Below are positions 17,188-25,923 of a DNA stretch of 64,000 bases, in pieces (the stretch's first letter is position 1; every line of letters begins with the position of its first letter). The DNA is taken from assembly GCA_021773015.1 (NCBI GenBank), contig JAJFKW010000004.1, positions 248,001 to 312,000 of the forward strand, written 5' to 3'. Under the pieces are notes generated by a model, which was not told the origin of the DNA, did no database searches, and saw nothing but the letters and a program-made list of their open reading frames with translations. This DNA comes from Woeseia sp. (GTDB lineage Bacteria > Pseudomonadota > Gammaproteobacteria > Steroidobacterales > Woeseiaceae). A program made the translations under genes and the position numbers.

Positions 17188-17291
17188 AGTCACAACTAGT
17201 GCGAATCGCAAAGACAACAATCCCATGTTGCATCCTTGATCTCCGCAGCTATTTTTTGCAATCCAGCGGCATCATCCAATCAAAATGCAAG

Positions 17292-17681
17292 TTAGGTTTC
17301 GACGACGGCAGTCGTTTCAATTTCGATTAGCGCCTGCACTTCAACTAGATCTGTTACACCGACGACAGCCATGACTGGATAATTCTTGCCGATAACATCG
17401 CGATAAACCTGACCAAATGCTTTCAAATTATCGCGATAGTCATCGAGATCTTTCACATACCAGGTCATGCGCACAATATTCGCCGGTGTTGCCCCACCCT
17501 CCTTGAGCACTGCAACGGTGTTCTCGAGAATTCTGCGAAATTGCGCGACCAAGCCATCTGCGAATTTTCCAGACTTGTCCCAACCGACCATACCCGCCAC
17601 GTAAATTGTCTCGCCTTTCGCCAGTATTCCGTTTGAGTAGCCCGCCGGTCGTGGCCATCCGTCTGGCAGCAGATGTTTCAT
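17292..17681 (-). CDS. RidA-family (YjgF/YER057c/UK114) enamine/imine deaminase-like protein
   Basis: 129 residues of the RidA trimer fold, with [40 protein letters not shown] and a final [10 protein letters not shown] strand. RidA hydrolyses reactive enamines/imines to ketones plus ammonia. The Arg that binds the substrate carboxylate in RidA itself (in PARSxVEV) is replaced: the corresponding stretch reads [12 protein letters not shown]. This places it in a Rid subgroup with another substrate, possibly a CoA-linked 2-enamine such as the dearomatised 2-aminobenzoyl-CoA product. It overlaps the acyl-CoA dehydrogenase by four bases (ATGA) and ends the operon. The 104 bp to the convergent marR stop hold no recognised gene. 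Confidence 0.85.
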   Translation of the reverse strand: MKHLLPDGWPRPAGYSNGILAKGETIYVAGMVGWDKSGKFADGLVAQFRRILENTVAVLKEGGATPANIVRMTWYVKDLDDYRDNLKAFGQVYRDVIGKNYPVMAVVGVTDLVEVQALIEIETTAVVET

Positions 17682-18841
17682 GGTCTAGCACCACTGTATG
17701 TCTGCCGCGCGATAATAACTTTTTGCACTTCACTTGCACCTTCATAAATTCGCAACGCGCGAATCTCCCTGTATAAACTCTCGGCAATATTGCCCTTAGT
17801 AACTCCGCTGCCGCCAAACAACTGCACCGCTTTGTCAATGACACGCTGTGCAGCCTCAGTCGCAAATAATTTCGCCATCGCTGCCTCGCGAGTCACACGT
17901 TCTTGATGGCAATCCTTTGCCCAGGCAGAGCGGTAGACGAGGAGCGCGCTCGCGTCGACATCAGTTGCCATCTCCGCAATGCTGGCTTCAGTCATTTGTA
18001 GCGCGCTCAGTGGCGCACCAAACAGTTGGCGATTATTCGTATGATGAATTGCCGCGTCTAACGCGCGTCTAGCAAATCCCAGCGCAGCGGCTGCCACGCT
18101 AGTGCGAAAAACGTCCAATGTCGCCATAGCAACCTTAAACCCGTCACCCGAATCGCCGATTCGCGAAGACAGCGGAATACAGCAGTCATCGAACGATATG
18201 GTTGCCAATGGGTGTGGCGCAATCGTGTCGATTCGACTCTTGATTTTCAATCCCGGATTTGCAGAATCGACGACAAATGCACTGAGTCCTCTGGCGCCCG
18301 GCGCGTCGCCGGTGCGTGCAAATACACAATAGAAATCCGCAATTCCGCCGTTGGAAATCCATGTCTTTTCGCCATTAATTACATATTCGTCGCCAATGAC
18401 TTGGGCACTGGTGGCCATCGCCGCAACGTCCGAACCGGCTTCCGCTTCAGATAGTGCGAACGCGGAAATAAATTGTCCATTTGCAACTTTAGGCAAGTAA
18501 TGTGCCCTTTGCTCGCCGGAACCGAAAAGTGAAATCGCGCCGCTACCAAGGCCCTGCATCGCAAAGGAAAAATCTGCAAGTCCTGAAAAATAGCCTAGTG
18601 ATTCTCGGCACAGCGCAATGCTTCTAACGTCCAACTTAGCGGATGCACCTCCCCACTGTTGCGGCACGCAGTGCCGCAACCATCCAGCCGCCCCTAATGA
18701 GCTGACCAATGCCCGGCAATCTTCATCGACATTATCGGAATGCGGAAAGGCTTGTGCCTCGCACCAGGCAAACAGATCGCGCTGAAGATCACGATGACAA
18801 TTGTCGAAAAATGGCCAGGCCAAATAGGATTTATCGGCCAT
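17678..18841 (-). CDS. acyl-CoA dehydrogenase
   Basis: 387 residues with all domains of a flavin-dependent acyl-CoA dehydrogenase: [14 protein letters not shown] and [12 protein letters not shown] in the middle beta domain, and a C-terminal helical bundle with [13 protein letters not shown] and [12 protein letters not shown], where Glu of YEGAS is the usual catalytic base. It would introduce a double bond into an alicyclic or linear acyl-CoA made after ring reduction. ATG at 18841 is used, since AGGA lies seven bases upstream; GTG at 18844 is one codon earlier. It follows the enoyl-CoA hydratase by 41 bp. An ETF-linked electron route is assumed from the family. Confidence 0.92.
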   Translation of the reverse strand: MADKSYLAWPFFDNCHRDLQRDLFAWCEAQAFPHSDNVDEDCRALVSSLGAAGWLRHCVPQQWGGASAKLDVRSIALCRESLGYFSGLADFSFAMQGLGSGAISLFGSGEQRAHYLPKVANGQFISAFALSEAEAGSDVAAMATSAQVIGDEYVINGEKTWISNGGIADFYCVFARTGDAPGARGLSAFVVDSANPGLKIKSRIDTIAPHPLATISFDDCCIPLSSRIGDSGDGFKVAMATLDVFRTSVAAAALGFARRALDAAIHHTNNRQLFGAPLSALQMTEASIAEMATDVDASALLVYRSAWAKDCHQERVTREAAMAKLFATEAAQRVIDKAVQLFGGSGVTKGNIAESLYREIRALRIYEGASEVQKVIIARQTYSGARP

Positions 18842-18882
18842 CACGAATTCCTGTCAACATTGGTTCGATCGATTGCGCTGAA

Positions 18883-19689
18883 TCAATCACCGTCAAACTC
18901 CGGTTTACGTTTCGCAATAAATGCGTTGTAAGCCCGTTTGAAATCGGCCGTTTGCATGCATATCGCCTGTGCCTGCGCCTCCGCCTCGATGGCGGTGTCT
19001 AGCGGCATATCCCACTCCATATTCAATTGGTTCTTGGTTATTCCATGCGCGAAGTTTGGCCCGGCAGCAATTCGCTCGGCAACCACCAAGACGTTTTCGA
19101 CGATATCCTGCGGCTCGAATAATTCGTTGAAGAATCCCCAGCGTAAGCCGTCTTCCGCGCTCATTGATCGCCCGGTATACAACAGTTCGGCGGCGCGCCC
19201 CTGACCAATAATTCTGGGTAACATCGCACACGCGCCCATGTCAGCGCCGGCTAAACCTACCCTGGTAAATAAAAACGCGGTTTTTGCACTAGGCGTGCCA
19301 TAGCGAAGATCGCTCGCCATCGCAATGGCGGCACCGGCGCCCGCACACACTCCGTCGATCGCACTGATGACGGGCTGCGGACATTGTCGAATCGCTTTAA
19401 CGAGGTCACCCGTCATTCGGGTAAATGCCAGGAGTTCTTTCATATTCATTTTTGTCAGCGGACCGATGATCTCGTGAACATCGCCACCCGAACAAAAATT
19501 CTCACCGGCGCCGGTAAAAATTACCGTCTTGACCTCATCGTTGTATACAAGCGAGCGAAATGTATCGCGCAACTCAGCATAAGAATCAAACGTTAGAGGG
19601 TTTTTACGCTCGGGGCGATTCAGCGTGACAGTTGCTACACCATCATCACGAAGATGCCAGAGAAAATGCTGTGGATTGATGTCTGTCAT
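18883..19689 (-). CDS. enoyl-CoA hydratase/isomerase family protein
   Basis: 268 residues of crotonase fold. [12 protein letters not shown] provides the first oxyanion-hole strand and [23 protein letters not shown] the second; [26 protein letters not shown] covers the catalytic loop. In the classical Glu positions I see no clear ExxG pair, so hydratase, isomerase or ring hydrolase activity all remain possible. The start is the ATG at 19689 with GAGG six bases upstream; the reading frame extends eight codons further into the SDR gene. It belongs to the ior-sdr-ech-acd-rid operon and would act in beta-oxidation of the opened ring. It might also stand in for the missing paaF or paaG. Confidence 0.9.
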   Translation of the reverse strand: MTDINPQHFLWHLRDDGVATVTLNRPERKNPLTFDSYAELRDTFRSLVYNDEVKTVIFTGAGENFCSGGDVHEIIGPLTKMNMKELLAFTRMTGDLVKAIRQCPQPVISAIDGVCAGAGAAIAMASDLRYGTPSAKTAFLFTRVGLAGADMGACAMLPRIIGQGRAAELLYTGRSMSAEDGLRWGFFNELFEPQDIVENVLVVAERIAAGPNFAHGITKNQLNMEWDMPLDTAIEAEAQAQAICMQTADFKRAYNAFIAKRKPEFDGD

Positions 19690-19696
19690 TGGTACC

Positions 19697-20452
19697 TCAG
19701 AGTACTTCGCCACCGTCTATAGTGATGGCTTGGCCGTTGATCGACGGCTGTTCGCATAGCCAAAGAACTGCAGACGCGACTTCCTCCGGTTCGATCATCC
19801 TGCCTTGGGGATTCGCGGAGACTATCTCCGCTAACGCTTTGTCTGCGCTTCTGCCGGTCGCTGCCACTATTTGCCTTATCGCGTCGTCCATAATTCCCGT
19901 GTTGGTGAATCCCGGGCAAACCGCATTAACGGTTATACCCTTTTTAGCGAATTCAAGTGCTAACGATCGCGTGAGTCCGAGCACGCCGTGTTTGGCTGCG
20001 GCGTACGCAGAATTGTAAGCATATCCGGTTAGCGATGCGGTACTGGCAATATTGATGATTCGGCCTTGCTCTTGTTGCAGCATTGAAGCAATCGCTGTGC
20101 GCGTGCAATTAAACACACCGGTCAGATTTGTTTGCAGCATAGCGTCCCAATGTGCATCGTCCATTCTCTTGAACGGGACTGCCTCAGCAACACCAGCGTT
20201 GTTTACCAATACCGTGATCGGTCCAGAATCGGCAGACGCTGCAGCCATTGCGGCGGTCACCTGCTTACGATTTGTAACGTCCGCCGTTTGTTGAGACGCG
20301 CCGATTTTAGTGGCGACGGCCGAAAGTTTTTCAGCATTGCGGCCGACAATTGTTACCTTCGCGCCTGCATTGGCCATCGATTCGGCGATTGCAGCCCCAA
20401 TACCGCTCCCACCGCCGGTCACGAGCGCATGTTTACCAGAAATAAAACTCAA
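19697..20452 (-). CDS. SDR, probable 3-hydroxyacyl-CoA dehydrogenase
   Basis: A 251-residue classical SDR with TGGGSGIG cofactor loop, NNAG, catalytic Ser in NIASTAS, and YAAAKHG with Tyr and Lys. The C-terminus ends in [14 protein letters not shown]. Close relatives include 3-hydroxybutyrate and 3-hydroxyacyl-CoA dehydrogenases, which fits its place between an enoyl-CoA hydratase and an oxidoreductase pair in a beta-oxidation-like operon. The upstream overlap with the IorB-like gene is four bases (ATGA). The acyl substrate is not deducible. Confidence 0.9.
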   Translation of the reverse strand: MSFISGKHALVTGGGSGIGAAIAESMANAGAKVTIVGRNAEKLSAVATKIGASQQTADVTNRKQVTAAMAAASADSGPITVLVNNAGVAEAVPFKRMDDAHWDAMLQTNLTGVFNCTRTAIASMLQQEQGRIINIASTASLTGYAYNSAYAAAKHGVLGLTRSLALEFAKKGITVNAVCPGFTNTGIMDDAIRQIVAATGRSADKALAEIVSANPQGRMIEPEEVASAVLWLCEQPSINGQAITIDGGEVL

Positions 20453-21969
20453 TGCACTGTCCCCAATTCCGCTTTTGCCTGCGCAAAAGCGATACCTTGT
20501 TCGTCATTTTCTGCCGCGGTTCGCAACTTTCGGACCAAGTCCGCTTTGTTGCCATCGGATGCTGCAGAAAGTACGACGATTTCTCGATATCGCCCCAGTC
20601 CACGCTCATACGTATCGCCATACCCTTTGACCATCTCAATGCAATTTGCAATCGACGTCGCATACTCGTAGTCATGGATCAGTGCTGCATATACTTGCGT
20701 AAGCCAATCTTCAATCAACGCAGATTGCACGCCAAACCGGTAGCTCCTGCGACGCCAACGTTTGAGTTTGGCAATAATTCGAAGCATTAAGAACCCGCTA
20801 ATAGTGGATGTCTTAATGTGCCGACCTTTTCTGAACAACGGTGCGAGCAGCTTTCGAGCCGTTGTAGATGCCAAAACAAAACGGCCAAGTGGAGCCGGCA
20901 GTGTATCGCAGACCTCCTCAATTCTCGGGTGAAAGTATTCGACAATATGGACCGGTTGATCTTCCCGTGCACCCAGTTGCTGACGTATTCGATCCATTCT
21001 CGCCACGCGTGTTTTCAGATCCGCAACCCGAATTGTGTCCTCGTAGCACATTTGCAGTGCAAGCTGACGCGCCACTTCAGTCGTCAACGCAAAATCATGA
21101 CCTTTCGTGCTGACTGTTGATTCGACTTCACAAGCTTTCTCAACTTGATCCAGATAGGAATTTGCATACGCGACATCCTGATAGTCCAGTGCGCGTAGAG
21201 CACCGTGCAATGCCATGGATTGTACTGAGTCCGGAAGGCTTTGCCGAACCCTGCCCTCCAACGCTTCGCCATTCACACCCGTGGGCTTAACGCTCGCAAT
21301 CGCTTCATCAACGAGCGGCAAAACATTTTTTGCTGCACCTGCGAAGCCTGCCGAAAACCCCAATAGGTTTGCTTCTATCGCCCTGCCGCTTTCTTGAATG
21401 GTTCGTTCGAACTGCTGCTTCGAAAAAGGCAGCGCCCCGCTGGCAGAAATTGCCCCAAACATCACTGCGCTGATGACGCTGCCACTCTCTTCGGATGCGG
21501 CGTCCATATCAAATACTATAAAGTTTCGCGCCGCCTTTCGTGCAACTTCCACGACCGGCCCTTGATCCTTGATGCCGTCTCCAAGCGCTTCTTTCTCCAA
21601 AATGGAATAGACGCGATGACTGCTTGCGATCAAAGTCGTTGTGTTCGGCGTAACAAATCCTTTCTGAATTGCACGACCAGTCTCCGCTAACTCTCCTGCC
21701 ACGACAAGATCAACATCGCCTGGAACCGGATAGGGCGTAAACACTGGGTCTCGACCGACACGATCGATCTCCGCTTGCGAAAACATTTCAACACAGTAGA
21801 CGGTTGCGCCGGTGCGCTGCGCGACACCGGCAACATAGGTCGACTGCGCCCGATAGCCGTTGCTTTCTGCGAGATCGACCAACCATTTGGTAAGAACGCC
21901 ACCGCCTTGGCCACCCAACGCCAACATAGCGATGGTAATCGGTCGTTGATGATCGCTCGAAATATTCAT
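20449..21969 (-). CDS. indolepyruvate oxidoreductase subunit beta-like (IorB + DUF6537)
   Basis: 506 residues. The first about 200 form the gamma domain of 2-oxoacid:acceptor oxidoreductases, with LGGQGGGVLTKWLVDLAE and VAGVAQRTGATVYCVE; the rest is the long helical C-terminal region found only in the bacterial IorB-like branch. With the IorA-like protein encoded immediately upstream, it would convert a 2-oxo acid plus CoA to an acyl-CoA, CO2 and reduced ferredoxin or another acceptor. Candidate substrates are indolepyruvate, phenylpyruvate or an aryl-glyoxylate such as isatinate. Genes overlap by four bases on both sides. The pair is surrounded by aryl-CoA genes, so an aromatic 2-oxo acid is the favoured substrate. 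Confidence 0.88.
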   Translation of the reverse strand: MNISSDHQRPITIAMLALGGQGGGVLTKWLVDLAESNGYRAQSTYVAGVAQRTGATVYCVEMFSQAEIDRVGRDPVFTPYPVPGDVDLVVAGELAETGRAIQKGFVTPNTTTLIASSHRVYSILEKEALGDGIKDQGPVVEVARKAARNFIVFDMDAASEESGSVISAVMFGAISASGALPFSKQQFERTIQESGRAIEANLLGFSAGFAGAAKNVLPLVDEAIASVKPTGVNGEALEGRVRQSLPDSVQSMALHGALRALDYQDVAYANSYLDQVEKACEVESTVSTKGHDFALTTEVARQLALQMCYEDTIRVADLKTRVARMDRIRQQLGAREDQPVHIVEYFHPRIEEVCDTLPAPLGRFVLASTTARKLLAPLFRKGRHIKTSTISGFLMLRIIAKLKRWRRRSYRFGVQSALIEDWLTQVYAALIHDYEYATSIANCIEMVKGYGDTYERGLGRYREIVVLSAASDGNKADLVRKLRTAAENDEQGIAFAQAKAELGTVH

Positions 21970-24098
21970 GCATTGCCTAAACGTCGATTTTCTGTGCGGC
22001 GTTGTAACCAGCCGATCAGCGCCTTGCGAATTCCAAAAAGTATTCGATCAAGAAAATTCGGGTTGAAAATTAGTTGCCCCTTATAAAAGGATGGGCACAA
22101 AACTGCCTCATGCGCGACTTCTCCGCAGTTGCCGCAGCCAACGCAACTATTGTCGACGTAGGAAACCGGTTGCCGCTTGAGCGGGTCGGGATTGGGTTTG
22201 ATTGTAAGTGATGGACAACCGCTCAAGCGGATACAGGCGTGATCTCCGGTACAGGTGTCTTCATCCACGCCGAATCTATCTCTAATCATTCGCTTGCCGT
22301 CACCAACAGCTTTTTTGAATGCTGGTTTTTCCCGCCGCTGCTTGTTCAGCATGCACTCCGATTGCGCGACCAGCACCTTTGGGCCTTTGTTCTTTTTATC
22401 TACTGCTTCGCGCAATGCAGCACGCATTGCAGCGATATCGTAAGTGCGGACCGTTTTTGTCCATTCGACACCAACACCCCTCGCCGCCTTTTCGATGGCA
22501 TGTTCGGTGCTGCGATTCTCGTTGTTGACTCTGCTTGAAAGCAAATCCTGGCCGCCAGTCGCTGCCGAATAATTATTGTCGACGACAATCGTCAATCCGT
22601 CACTCTTGTTAAATACGGCGTTACCGATACCGCTTGTAAGACCGTTGTGCCAAAATCCACCGTCCCCCATAATCGAAATTGCAGGTTTGCCGCTTTCAGT
22701 ATTAAATGCGGCAGCACCGGCGGCGCCCAGACCGTAACCCATAGTCGTGTTGCCTATATTGAACGGTGGCAATATTGAAAACAGATGGCAGCCTATGTCG
22801 GCGCTGACATGAAAGTCACCGAGCTCCTGCTGCAGCATTTTAAGGCTTGCAAATACCGGCCGTTCGGGACATCCAGTGCACATTCCCGGCGGGCGTGCAG
22901 GCACATTATGCTCGATACGCTTTATGAATTCCGCGACTGTGCGCATAGGATCGTCAGGCGGCTGCCAGGCGCTAGCTGACTGTTTCATAAAGTCGACCAA
23001 CCCAGCGCGCAATACCTGGCTGGTGTACTCGCCGGCAACCGGCAATACACCCTTGCCGACTAAGGTAGTGGTGACATCTGCCTGACGAAGAATAGTGCTT
23101 ATTGACTGTTCAATGTAGTTAGGCTGGCCTTCTTCAACCAACAATACGGATTGCTTGAAATTGCAGAATTGGACTATCTCATCATCGACGATCGGATAAG
23201 TAACGTTCATGACATAGATCGGAATATCCGACTCGCCGAAAGCGTCGGCCAGGCCTAAGCGTTCCATCGTTCTCAGCAGCGTATTGTAGAGTCCGCCCTG
23301 CACAATGATGCCAAGCTCGCTACGCTTGCCTTCGAAAATCTCGTTTAGCTTATTTGACTTGATGTATTCAACGGCGGCAGGCCAACGACTTTCAACTTTT
23401 TCGCGCTCGTGCATGAATGACGCAGGCGGCAATACAATACGATCGATGTCGCGTACCGGATTCTCCATTGCGTCACGAAGCGCTAGCTTTGGCGCCTGGT
23501 TGTTACGCGTAGGAAACCGACCGTGGACGTGACAAGAACGAATTCTTAGCTGCAGAAACACGGGCGTATTACTGGCCTCTGACAACTCGAATGCATGCTC
23601 GGTAGCAGCAACAATGCTCGGAATGTTGGGGCGAGGATCCAGGAGCCACATCTGGCTCTTCATCGCGAACGCGTGTGTGCGTTCCTGCATAATGCTGGAG
23701 CCTTCGCCGTAATCTTCCCCAATAATTACGACGACGCCACCGGTGACACCACCTGAAGCAAGATTGGCCAGCGCGTCACTCGCGACATTTGTGCCTACAG
23801 TGGATTTAAACGTGACCGCACCGCGCAACGGATAGTTAACCGAAGCGGCGGCCATCGCGGCAGCGGTCGCTTCGCTCGCGCTGGATTCAAAATGTACGCC
23901 GAGTTCCTGCAAGATATCCTGCGCATCGGATAGTACGTCCATCAAATGGGATATTGGCGCGCCTTGATAGCCACCAACATACGCCACACCTGACTGCAGC
24001 AGCGCTTTGGTCACGGCGAGAATTGCCTCACCGGCAAATTCATCGCCTTCGCCAAGGCGTAATTTCTCGACTTCCTTTTTGAACGAACGCTCAACCAT
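21966..24098 (-). CDS. indolepyruvate ferredoxin oxidoreductase subunit alpha-like (IorA)
   Basis: 710 residues. N-terminal pyrimidine-binding domain with VGGYQGAPISHLMDVL and a VTFKSTVGTNVASDAL stretch; central TPP/PP domain with IMGDGGFWHNG and the NNYSAATGG loop that binds Mg-diphosphate; C-terminal ferredoxin-like part with CTGDHACIRLSGCP and CVGCGNCGEVAHEAVLCP, of which the second holds a full CxxCxxC set. Together with the IorB-like subunit it carries out CoA-dependent oxidative decarboxylation of 2-oxo acids. An enzyme of this oxygen-sensitive class in an otherwise oxygenase-rich cluster is notable; aerobic members exist. A perfect 16-bp palindrome lies 64 bp upstream. Confidence 0.93.
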   Translation of the reverse strand: MVERSFKKEVEKLRLGEGDEFAGEAILAVTKALLQSGVAYVGGYQGAPISHLMDVLSDAQDILQELGVHFESSASEATAAAMAAASVNYPLRGAVTFKSTVGTNVASDALANLASGGVTGGVVVIIGEDYGEGSSIMQERTHAFAMKSQMWLLDPRPNIPSIVAATEHAFELSEASNTPVFLQLRIRSCHVHGRFPTRNNQAPKLALRDAMENPVRDIDRIVLPPASFMHEREKVESRWPAAVEYIKSNKLNEIFEGKRSELGIIVQGGLYNTLLRTMERLGLADAFGESDIPIYVMNVTYPIVDDEIVQFCNFKQSVLLVEEGQPNYIEQSISTILRQADVTTTLVGKGVLPVAGEYTSQVLRAGLVDFMKQSASAWQPPDDPMRTVAEFIKRIEHNVPARPPGMCTGCPERPVFASLKMLQQELGDFHVSADIGCHLFSILPPFNIGNTTMGYGLGAAGAAAFNTESGKPAISIMGDGGFWHNGLTSGIGNAVFNKSDGLTIVVDNNYSAATGGQDLLSSRVNNENRSTEHAIEKAARGVGVEWTKTVRTYDIAAMRAALREAVDKKNKGPKVLVAQSECMLNKQRREKPAFKKAVGDGKRMIRDRFGVDEDTCTGDHACIRLSGCPSLTIKPNPDPLKRQPVSYVDNSCVGCGNCGEVAHEAVLCPSFYKGQLIFNPNFLDRILFGIRKALIGWLQRRTENRRLGNA

Positions 24099-24161
24099 GC
24101 GTGATTATAATTCCTAAATTGCACATAGGTGTGCATTGTTCATTGCTAGGCTGAGATTATC

Positions 24162-24177
24162 ATTTTATATATAAAAT
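24162..24177. promoter_or_regulatory. MarR-type operator candidate, iorA/symporter intergenic
   Basis: ATTTTATATATAAAAT is a perfect 16-bp palindrome in the 188-bp divergent promoter region of iorA and the symporter operon. It differs at one base from the palindrome next to marR (16630-16645). It therefore probably links both operons to the same MarR protein. Confidence 0.6.
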
Positions 24178-24286
24178 ATATATACTTCATCTAATTGCCA
24201 CCCAGCAAGGTTGCTTGCCGATTATGACCTGCAACGTTAGGCTCATTGCGGCAAGAAGTTAAACAAGAAAAACAAGAGGCATTACA

Positions 24287-25753
24287 TTGAGCTCAAACAT
24301 TCTGGGCATCGGTATTTTCGGACTCTACTTGGTGGTCATAGTGATCATCGGATTGGTCGCTTCTCGTTATCAAAAAAATGAAGCCGACTTTTGGGTTGCG
24401 GGCCGCCGCTTCGGGCTTGGCGTGATGGTCATCGCGAATATGGCCGCGATTATGCATGGCGGAGCCATTCTTAGCGGTGTCGCCTACGCGGGCAAATTCG
24501 GCGGCGTCGCGATTCTCCCTTACATTTCGTTTGTCGGCGGCTCAGCAGTCATCTTCTACTTGTTCGCAAAAAAACTCCGCCAGTCGGGCGGATTCACGAT
24601 ACCGGACTACATGGGAGACCGATTTAACAGCCGTGGCCTTCGCGCGTGGAGTGCGTTGGTCGTCGCAATCTCCAGCATTGTTTATTTGATAGCGCAGCTA
24701 AAAGGCATGGCTTTCATCTTAGAGCGCCTGCTCGACATCTCGTTCATGAGTGCATTGATTCTAGGTACCGTCATTTTCGTTGCGTATGTTGCAATGGGTG
24801 GACTGCTCGCGGTCGTTTGGACAAACATCGCACAATTTTTCTTCATGTGGATTGGTCTTTTTATTTTGGTGCCGTACGTATATGACGCGGTCGGTGGCTG
24901 GACATCAGTATTGACGCAAGTTGAAGCGGTTGCACCCGGTTGGACATCGCCAACGGGAGTGGCGTGGAGTACCAGCTACATGATTTCCTGGTATCTAATT
25001 TGGTTTGTCGCGTATAGCACACGCATCGAACTCGTGACCAAAATGTATGCGGCTCGCGATCATCGCGTCGCTAGGGTATCCGTCCCCATCGCAATTGGAT
25101 TGATTCTCATTTTTCTTTTGTATGGCAATTTCTACCTCGGGGCGGCAGCGCGCGTTCTCGTATGGGATCAAATCAGTTCCCCCGATCAAGCGTTTCCGTT
25201 ACTCGTGACTCAGCTGCTTACACCGGCACTCGCCGCATTGGCGCTAACCGGGATCGCAAGTGCTGCAATGTCGACAACAGATTCATTGTTGCTGATGTCG
25301 GGATCGGCGATTGCGCATGACTTAGTACGCCGTTGCTATGACGAACCGAACGGCATCGAGCGCGATGAGCGGCATTATCTGCTCATTTCGCGATTAGCGA
25401 TCATCGTTGTCGGAGTGGTCGCTTTTGCGCTCAGCATCCCCGACTTCGACTTAATCTTGAAGATCGTGTCCTACGCCATTGCAATCGTTGGCTCGGCATT
25501 TTTCTTTCCGTTATTGGTTGGCATGACGTCGAAAAAAATCAGCCGCGAGGCCGCGTTGGCGTCGTCGATAAGTGGCACCATCGCATGCTGTATCTGGATA
25601 GCAGGAACGCTCGGCGGCGCCAGTTGGACTGGTAGTTTCCACCCTGGGCTAATCGGGCTTGCTGTAGCCGCGATCACTATGCTCGGCGTAGGCCTTGTTA
25701 CCAAGCCCGCCGACCTCAGTGGCATTAACAAATTCTTCCCGGAGGCATCATGA
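24287..25753 (+). CDS. sodium:solute symporter (SSS family)
   Basis: 488 residues with about 13 hydrophobic segments and the SSS hallmark region ALTGIASAAMSTTDSLLLMSGS in the middle of the chain. N-terminal FWVAGRRFGLG and GGAILSGVAYAGKFGG are typical of the family. The start is TTG (24287) after AGAGG; no ATG lies nearby in frame. It is divergent from iorA and stops inside the ATG of a tiny membrane-protein gene, a layout known for symporters with small partners. It most likely brings the substrate acid of the neighbouring aryl-CoA pathway across the inner membrane with Na+; the actual solute is unknown. Confidence 0.9.
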   Translation: MSSNILGIGIFGLYLVVIVIIGLVASRYQKNEADFWVAGRRFGLGVMVIANMAAIMHGGAILSGVAYAGKFGGVAILPYISFVGGSAVIFYLFAKKLRQSGGFTIPDYMGDRFNSRGLRAWSALVVAISSIVYLIAQLKGMAFILERLLDISFMSALILGTVIFVAYVAMGGLLAVVWTNIAQFFFMWIGLFILVPYVYDAVGGWTSVLTQVEAVAPGWTSPTGVAWSTSYMISWYLIWFVAYSTRIELVTKMYAARDHRVARVSVPIAIGLILIFLLYGNFYLGAAARVLVWDQISSPDQAFPLLVTQLLTPALAALALTGIASAAMSTTDSLLLMSGSAIAHDLVRRCYDEPNGIERDERHYLLISRLAIIVVGVVAFALSIPDFDLILKIVSYAIAIVGSAFFFPLLVGMTSKKISREAALASSISGTIACCIWIAGTLGGASWTGSFHPGLIGLAVAAITMLGVGLVTKPADLSGINKFFPEAS

Positions 25754-25863
25754 TTTTAGGCTTACCCACCCTGAGCTTTTGGTTACTCATTGGTATCCCT
25801 GCAATAATTCTTGTCTTCATGTTTTATGAAGGATGGAAAATCATGACGGGCCGCAAGGACTAA
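25750..25863 (+). CDS. 37-residue single-span membrane protein, symporter partner
   Basis: An ATGA overlap with the symporter stop starts a 37-residue reading frame: MILGLPTLSFWLLIGIP, then a hydrophobic run to about residue 25, and a short tail rich in Lys and Arg (GWKIMTGRKD). One transmembrane helix with positive residues on the cytosolic end is evident. GGAGG lies 8-9 bp before the ATG. Many SSS carriers of this branch are followed by such a tiny gene, so it is probably an accessory subunit or stabiliser of the carrier. It is too short for ordinary gene callers. Confidence 0.75.
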   Translation: MILGLPTLSFWLLIGIPAIILVFMFYEGWKIMTGRKD

Positions 25864-25865
25864 CA

Positions 25866-25883
25866 AAATAGCGAGCGCTATTT
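25866..25883. repeat. 18-bp dyad between small membrane gene and cyclase
   Basis: AAATAGCG and CGCTATTT are separated by AG, making an almost gapless dyad just after the small membrane-protein stop and 40 bp before the lipoprotein cyclase. A two-base loop is too tight for a normal hairpin, so a protein-binding site is as likely as an RNA processing or attenuation element. Confidence 0.35.
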
Positions 25884-25923
25884 GCAATGTTTACAGCCCC
25901 CACAATTTAGAGGAGTTTGACTC

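Noticed and set aside
17188-17291. 27-codon frame after the RidA-like gene (ends in WDCCLCDSH)
   Set aside because: In the RidA frame but after two stops, starts only with TTG and has no ribosome binding site; the Cys-rich end is curious but not enough to call a gene or a remnant.
20132-20671. 179-codon plus-strand reading frame
   Set aside because: Crosses the junction of two overlapping minus-strand genes with intact motifs; no family resemblance.
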